From DASYQD01 sp036005845 (GTDB taxonomy: Bacteria; Acidobacteriota; Thermoanaerobaculia; Multivoradales; JAIOJS01), in contig DASYQD010000062.1 in the NCBI GenBank assembly GCA_036005845.1, positions 1-24,728 of the forward strand: 24,728 nt of DNA, given 5' to 3'. The position numbers and the translations under genes were made by a program. Below, in pieces: positions 22,229-24,728 of this stretch. Positions within the stretch are counted from its first letter, which is position 1. Each line of letters begins with the position of its first letter. Below the pieces are notes generated by a model. The model saw nothing but the letters and a program-made list of their open reading frames with translations. It searched no databases and was not told where the DNA came from.

Positions 22229-24349
22229 ATGTTCCGTCTCTTGAAAGAGTTCCTTGGGCTTGGTAAGTCACCGAGCACGGCAGCACAGCCTCGGTTGCCC
22301 TCTCGCGATGCACAAGTCCAGCGGCGATCGCCCGGTGACGCGCCAATCGCGATCTCGGATCGATCGAGAGACACGACCTATTTCGAGACGATGGGACGCA
22401 TGCTCGGAGCGGTCTCGAGTCGGAACTATGCGGTCGCTGCAGCTCTCGCGAGGAAGAACCTCGACGAGTTGCCGTCGTTGGTCCGCAGTACGAAGCGCGA
22501 ATACGGTTCCTTCGATCTCAGGAGCATTCCTGGCCTCGAGCAGGGTGGAACCATGCTCGCCCTCGCCGGGGACCGACAATCACTCACAGAGATGAAGAGG
22601 ATTGTCGAGACGCTTCCGGATCTCGCTCCCTGGAAGGATGAACCGGACCGCCATCTCGAAGATCTCGACCTCTTCGCCAAGATCGCGGTCGCGATCGAAT
22701 CGAGTCCCGGGGGCCTGCAATCCAGCCTCAAGGAACTCGTCGGGGCTGACGATGGACGAAGACTCGCCACGTTGGTCTCCTGGCTTGAGAAGGCCGGCCG
22801 CATTCGTAGGGTGAGGCGCGGCTCGAGCTACGCGCTCTACATGGCCGATGCTGCGGACGCGCCCGCACCTCAACGACCCAGGGAAGTTCGCTCGCATCGG
22901 GTCGATCGCGCGCCACTGAGGCTCGTGGAGATCGACACCAGGAGAATCCCGTTGGTGCCCCTGCCGACAGCACCTCTTCGGTGGGCAGCAGCTGTGCAGG
23001 GTCATTTGGCCGTGGCGGCCGAGATCCCAGATGATGCTTTCGAGCTGCGAGAAGCTCCCGCTTGGAAGATCACCACAATCGACAAGATCCCGACGGCCGA
23101 ACGGCCCGATCCAGCGTTTCGGAAGCTTCATTCGATCAACAGAGGCCTTCTCCTGCTCGACGATCTCGGCAAGGCAGCAGCCTTTCCGAATGCGAGCGCT
23201 TCAGCCGTTCGCTACGGACCCCATGGCGAAATCCACGCATCTGCGGCCCTGTTTCACGACGTCTATCGCGTCGGCACGAATCCCCTCGGGAACGGACTCA
23301 TAGCGCTCTCGCGTGAGTGCGTCTTGCATGCCTACGACACAGATCTTCGTCCGTTTATCGAGACGGCGATGACCGGCGACCTCGAGATCGAAAGGCTCTG
23401 CAAGAGACTGGACCTTGATCGAACCAGACTCAAGAACTGCCTGAGATCCGTCGCTTTGTCCTGCGACAACTCCCGATACATCGTCTCCGGCGTGGACGAG
23501 GCTTGGTGCTTGACGGCCGATGGCCATGGGCTTTGGGGTCTCAAGTTCCCTGTCAAGGAGGAGTGGCGCCCAATCTCAGGGGAATCGACAAACGTCGGAA
23601 CCAGCGAAGAGGTTTCCCGGGCCCTTGCAGTCATGGGTCTTCAGCTTCCGTTTTCCCAGGACGACTTCAAGGGTCGGTACCGAGAACTCGCGCGGCGGTG
23701 GCATCCGGACGTCAACCCTGGAGATCCGACCTCCGAAGAGCGAATGAAGGCGATCACAGGCGCTGCCGAGCTCCTGACTGGCCTTGACTCGGCCGCGCTG
23801 GCGGCTCACACAGGCATCAAGTACGAGAAGAAGCTCGGCCATGCGAGCTTCCAAGTGGGCGAGCACAGCGTCTCGGTCTCTTTCAGCATGCAGGTGAGCG
23901 AGCTGCATGCCGCCGACTGGATCAATGCGACGGCATTCGCCGGCGGCTCGAATGAGGCGTTCCTCGCCAGCGCTTCCGGGCAGATCGTTCAGGTGGGCGC
24001 AAATGGAGACCCCCTGCGGGTCTTCCAAACCGGGACAGCGCCTCATCGAATCGCTGACACGGGGGATTTCCTGTACTTCCTCACTGACACGCGCTTGTAC
24101 GTCCTTCGAGGTGAGATGCTCCACGCGGTGGTGGACACGACCGACGGCGGAGACCTGATCATCGCCCAAACGGGCATAGGGATCCTGGAAAAGAACAGGT
24201 TTCGCTGGCTGAACGATGACGGAAGCTATGTCGGCTCTGTGCTCTCCAGAGATCCCATTCGTCGCGTCTACTGGACACCGAGTGGACTCGTCGTTGAGAG
24301 TCGGCAAAAGCGGGCCACGATCTCGGGTCCGGCTAGTTGGTGGGACTAG
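22229..24349 (+). CDS. J-domain protein with winged-helix-like segment and beta-propeller-like parts
   Basis: A 706-residue protein. The ATG at 22229 is preceded by AGGA; the longer frame back to 22124 would overlap the previous gene. Parts seen: an amphipathic start FRLLKEFLGLGK; a helical region (about 50-150); a winged-helix-like segment (about 150-205: GLQSSLKELVGADDGRRLATLVSWLEKAGRIRRVRRGSSYALY); a beta-rich stretch (about 225-445, propeller-like); a J-domain (about 464-520) with the invariant His-Pro-Asp at 492-494 (DDFKGRYRELARRWHPDVNPGDP); and a second beta-rich stretch (about 540-706) with short blades such as SGQIVQVGANGDPLRVFQTG. J-domains stimulate Hsp70 (DnaK) ATPase, so this protein may bring DnaK to a target held by the other parts. 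I recognise no named family for the whole protein. It lies between the TPR-like gene and the small and ATPase genes. Confidence 0.82.
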   Translation: MFRLLKEFLGLGKSPSTAAQPRLPSRDAQVQRRSPGDAPIAISDRSRDTTYFETMGRMLGAVSSRNYAVAAALARKNLDELPSLVRSTKREYGSFDLRSIPGLEQGGTMLALAGDRQSLTEMKRIVETLPDLAPWKDEPDRHLEDLDLFAKIAVAIESSPGGLQSSLKELVGADDGRRLATLVSWLEKAGRIRRVRRGSSYALYMADAADAPAPQRPREVRSHRVDRAPLRLVEIDTRRIPLVPLPTAPLRWAAAVQGHLAVAAEIPDDAFELREAPAWKITTIDKIPTAERPDPAFRKLHSINRGLLLLDDLGKAAAFPNASASAVRYGPHGEIHASAALFHDVYRVGTNPLGNGLIALSRECVLHAYDTDLRPFIETAMTGDLEIERLCKRLDLDRTRLKNCLRSVALSCDNSRYIVSGVDEAWCLTADGHGLWGLKFPVKEEWRPISGESTNVGTSEEVSRALAVMGLQLPFSQDDFKGRYRELARRWHPDVNPGDPTSEERMKAITGAAELLTGLDSAALAAHTGIKYEKKLGHASFQVGEHSVSVSFSMQVSELHAADWINATAFAGGSNEAFLASASGQIVQVGANGDPLRVFQTGTAPHRIADTGDFLYFLTDTRLYVLRGEMLHAVVDTTDGGDLIIAQTGIGILEKNRFRWLNDDGSYVGSVLSRDPIRRVYWTPSGLVVESRQKRATISGPASWWD

Positions 24350-24426
24350 GTGGAGCTCGGGGGGCGTGCCGAGAAACGCTCCGGCCCCGCCCAGTCGACC
24401 GCCGCAATATCCAGAGAGGAACACAG

Positions 24427-24636
24427 ATGCCCCTTGAACCCACATGGATTGCGACGCGAGTCGAAGAAGCCCGCCAGCAGTGCTCGCCAGTTACTGCTGC
24501 CGCGTCGAGAGTCGAGAGTCTGCTGATGACCGTGCTGACGGAGCGGCAATGCCCGCACACCGAGCTGACGACGATCGCACAGAGTCTCTTGGAGGACCTG
24601 GGCCTTCCGAAACGTCTAGAGGACTCTCAGGATTGA
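24427..24636 (+). CDS. Small 69-residue helical protein, unknown
   Basis: A short protein starting at an ATG with AGAGAGGA about 6 nt before it. It reads as two or three helices (TRVEEARQQCSPVTAAASRVESLLMTVLTE and TELTTIAQSLLEDLGLPKRLED, given in parts) and ends in an acidic tail. It has no known motif that I can name. Its stop codon overlaps the start of the ATPase gene (TTGA), so it is translationally coupled to it and is probably a small partner subunit. The coding call rests on the ribosome-binding site, the coupling and the operon position. Confidence 0.65.
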   Translation: MPLEPTWIATRVEEARQQCSPVTAAASRVESLLMTVLTERQCPHTELTTIAQSLLEDLGLPKRLEDSQD

Positions 24637-24728
24637 GAGTCAAAAGTATAGAGCTGCGCTGGTTCCGAGGTGCGGCCGACGCCGTCACCCTGGAGCCATC
24701 GGGAAGGTCGATGGTTGTGTATGGTAGC
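24633..24728 (+). CDS. N-terminus of a RecF/SMC-like AAA ATPase (cut by the window end)
   Basis: The last 96 bases are open in one frame from a TTG at 24633, whose codon overlaps the previous stop as TTGA. GAGGA lies 9 nt before it. The 32 residues begin RVKSIELRWFRGAADAVTLE and end PSGRSMVVYGS. This is the typical first strand pair of RecF/SbcC/SMC-type ATPases, where SIELRWFRG is the first beta-strand and VVYGS leads directly into Walker A (expected GxNGSGKS, just beyond the window). The rest of the protein and further operon genes lie outside. Confidence 0.75.
   Translation, partial: MRVKSIELRWFRGAADAVTLEPSGRSMVVYGS

Noticed and set aside
23576..24445. Minus-strand open frame of 289 codons opposite the J-domain gene
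   Set aside because: No motif or ribosome-binding site; antisense of a gene with a clear J-domain.
1..24728. CRISPR arrays, insertion sequences, integrase genes
   Set aside because: No regular spaced repeats, transposase or integrase motifs were seen in the window.

Overview
The window is very GC-rich DNA (roughly 70% by eye over the first 21 kb), densely coded, with short gaps, many GTG/TTG/CTG starts and overlapping stop/start codons. Three features point to the Acidobacteriota: a PadR regulator paired with an 'orphan' FtsX/MacB-type permease that has an N-terminal prefix domain (the acidobacterial ADOP arrangement), a long Ser/Thr kinase with a periplasmic TolB/PD40-like propeller, and a secreted S10 carboxypeptidase. 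This assignment is an inference from gene families, not from a marker gene.

Layout. (1) 172-3930, minus strand: a chromate operon, chrB-chrA-MFS, with overlapping genes. It is divergent from (2) 3979-6191, plus strand: an ornithine cyclodeaminase/mu-crystallin-family enzyme overlapping an M20 (PepT-like) peptidase. The two units share a short, highly symmetrical promoter/operator region at 3913-3968. (3) 6284-9401, plus: padR and the ADOP permease. (4) 9437-9950, plus: a BrnT-type toxin with an overlapping small antitoxin-like gene. (5) 10002-13128, minus: histidine kinase, OmpR-type response regulator and aldo/keto reductase in one operon. (6) 13186-17531, minus: S10 carboxypeptidase and the Ser/Thr kinase. 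(7) 17570-21080, minus: a sulfate-type ABC transporter, cysA-cysT-cysW, without a binding protein; its ATPase is fused to a universal-stress-protein-like domain. (8) 21251-21326, plus: tRNA-Ala(CGC) with its own promoter.

Right after the tRNA the character of the DNA changes. After about 400 bp without a convincing gene, a plus-strand operon of lower GC starts: a 153-aa helical (TPR-like) protein, a 706-aa protein with a J-domain placed between beta-rich propeller-like parts and preceded by a winged-helix-like segment, a 69-aa small helical protein, and the first 32 codons of a RecF/SMC-like ATPase that runs off the window. I could match this set to no named system. Its place beside a tRNA, its composition and its gene types make it the best candidate for an undescribed conflict/defence or DNA-transaction module.

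Several starts (chrB, brnT, the histidine kinase, perhaps padR) lie within 6-12 nt of a TANNNT-type -10 box and have no Shine-Dalgarno, which suggests leaderless mRNAs. Other genes (ornithine cyclodeaminase, aldo/keto reductase, S10 peptidase, cysA, the island genes) have clear Shine-Dalgarno sequences.
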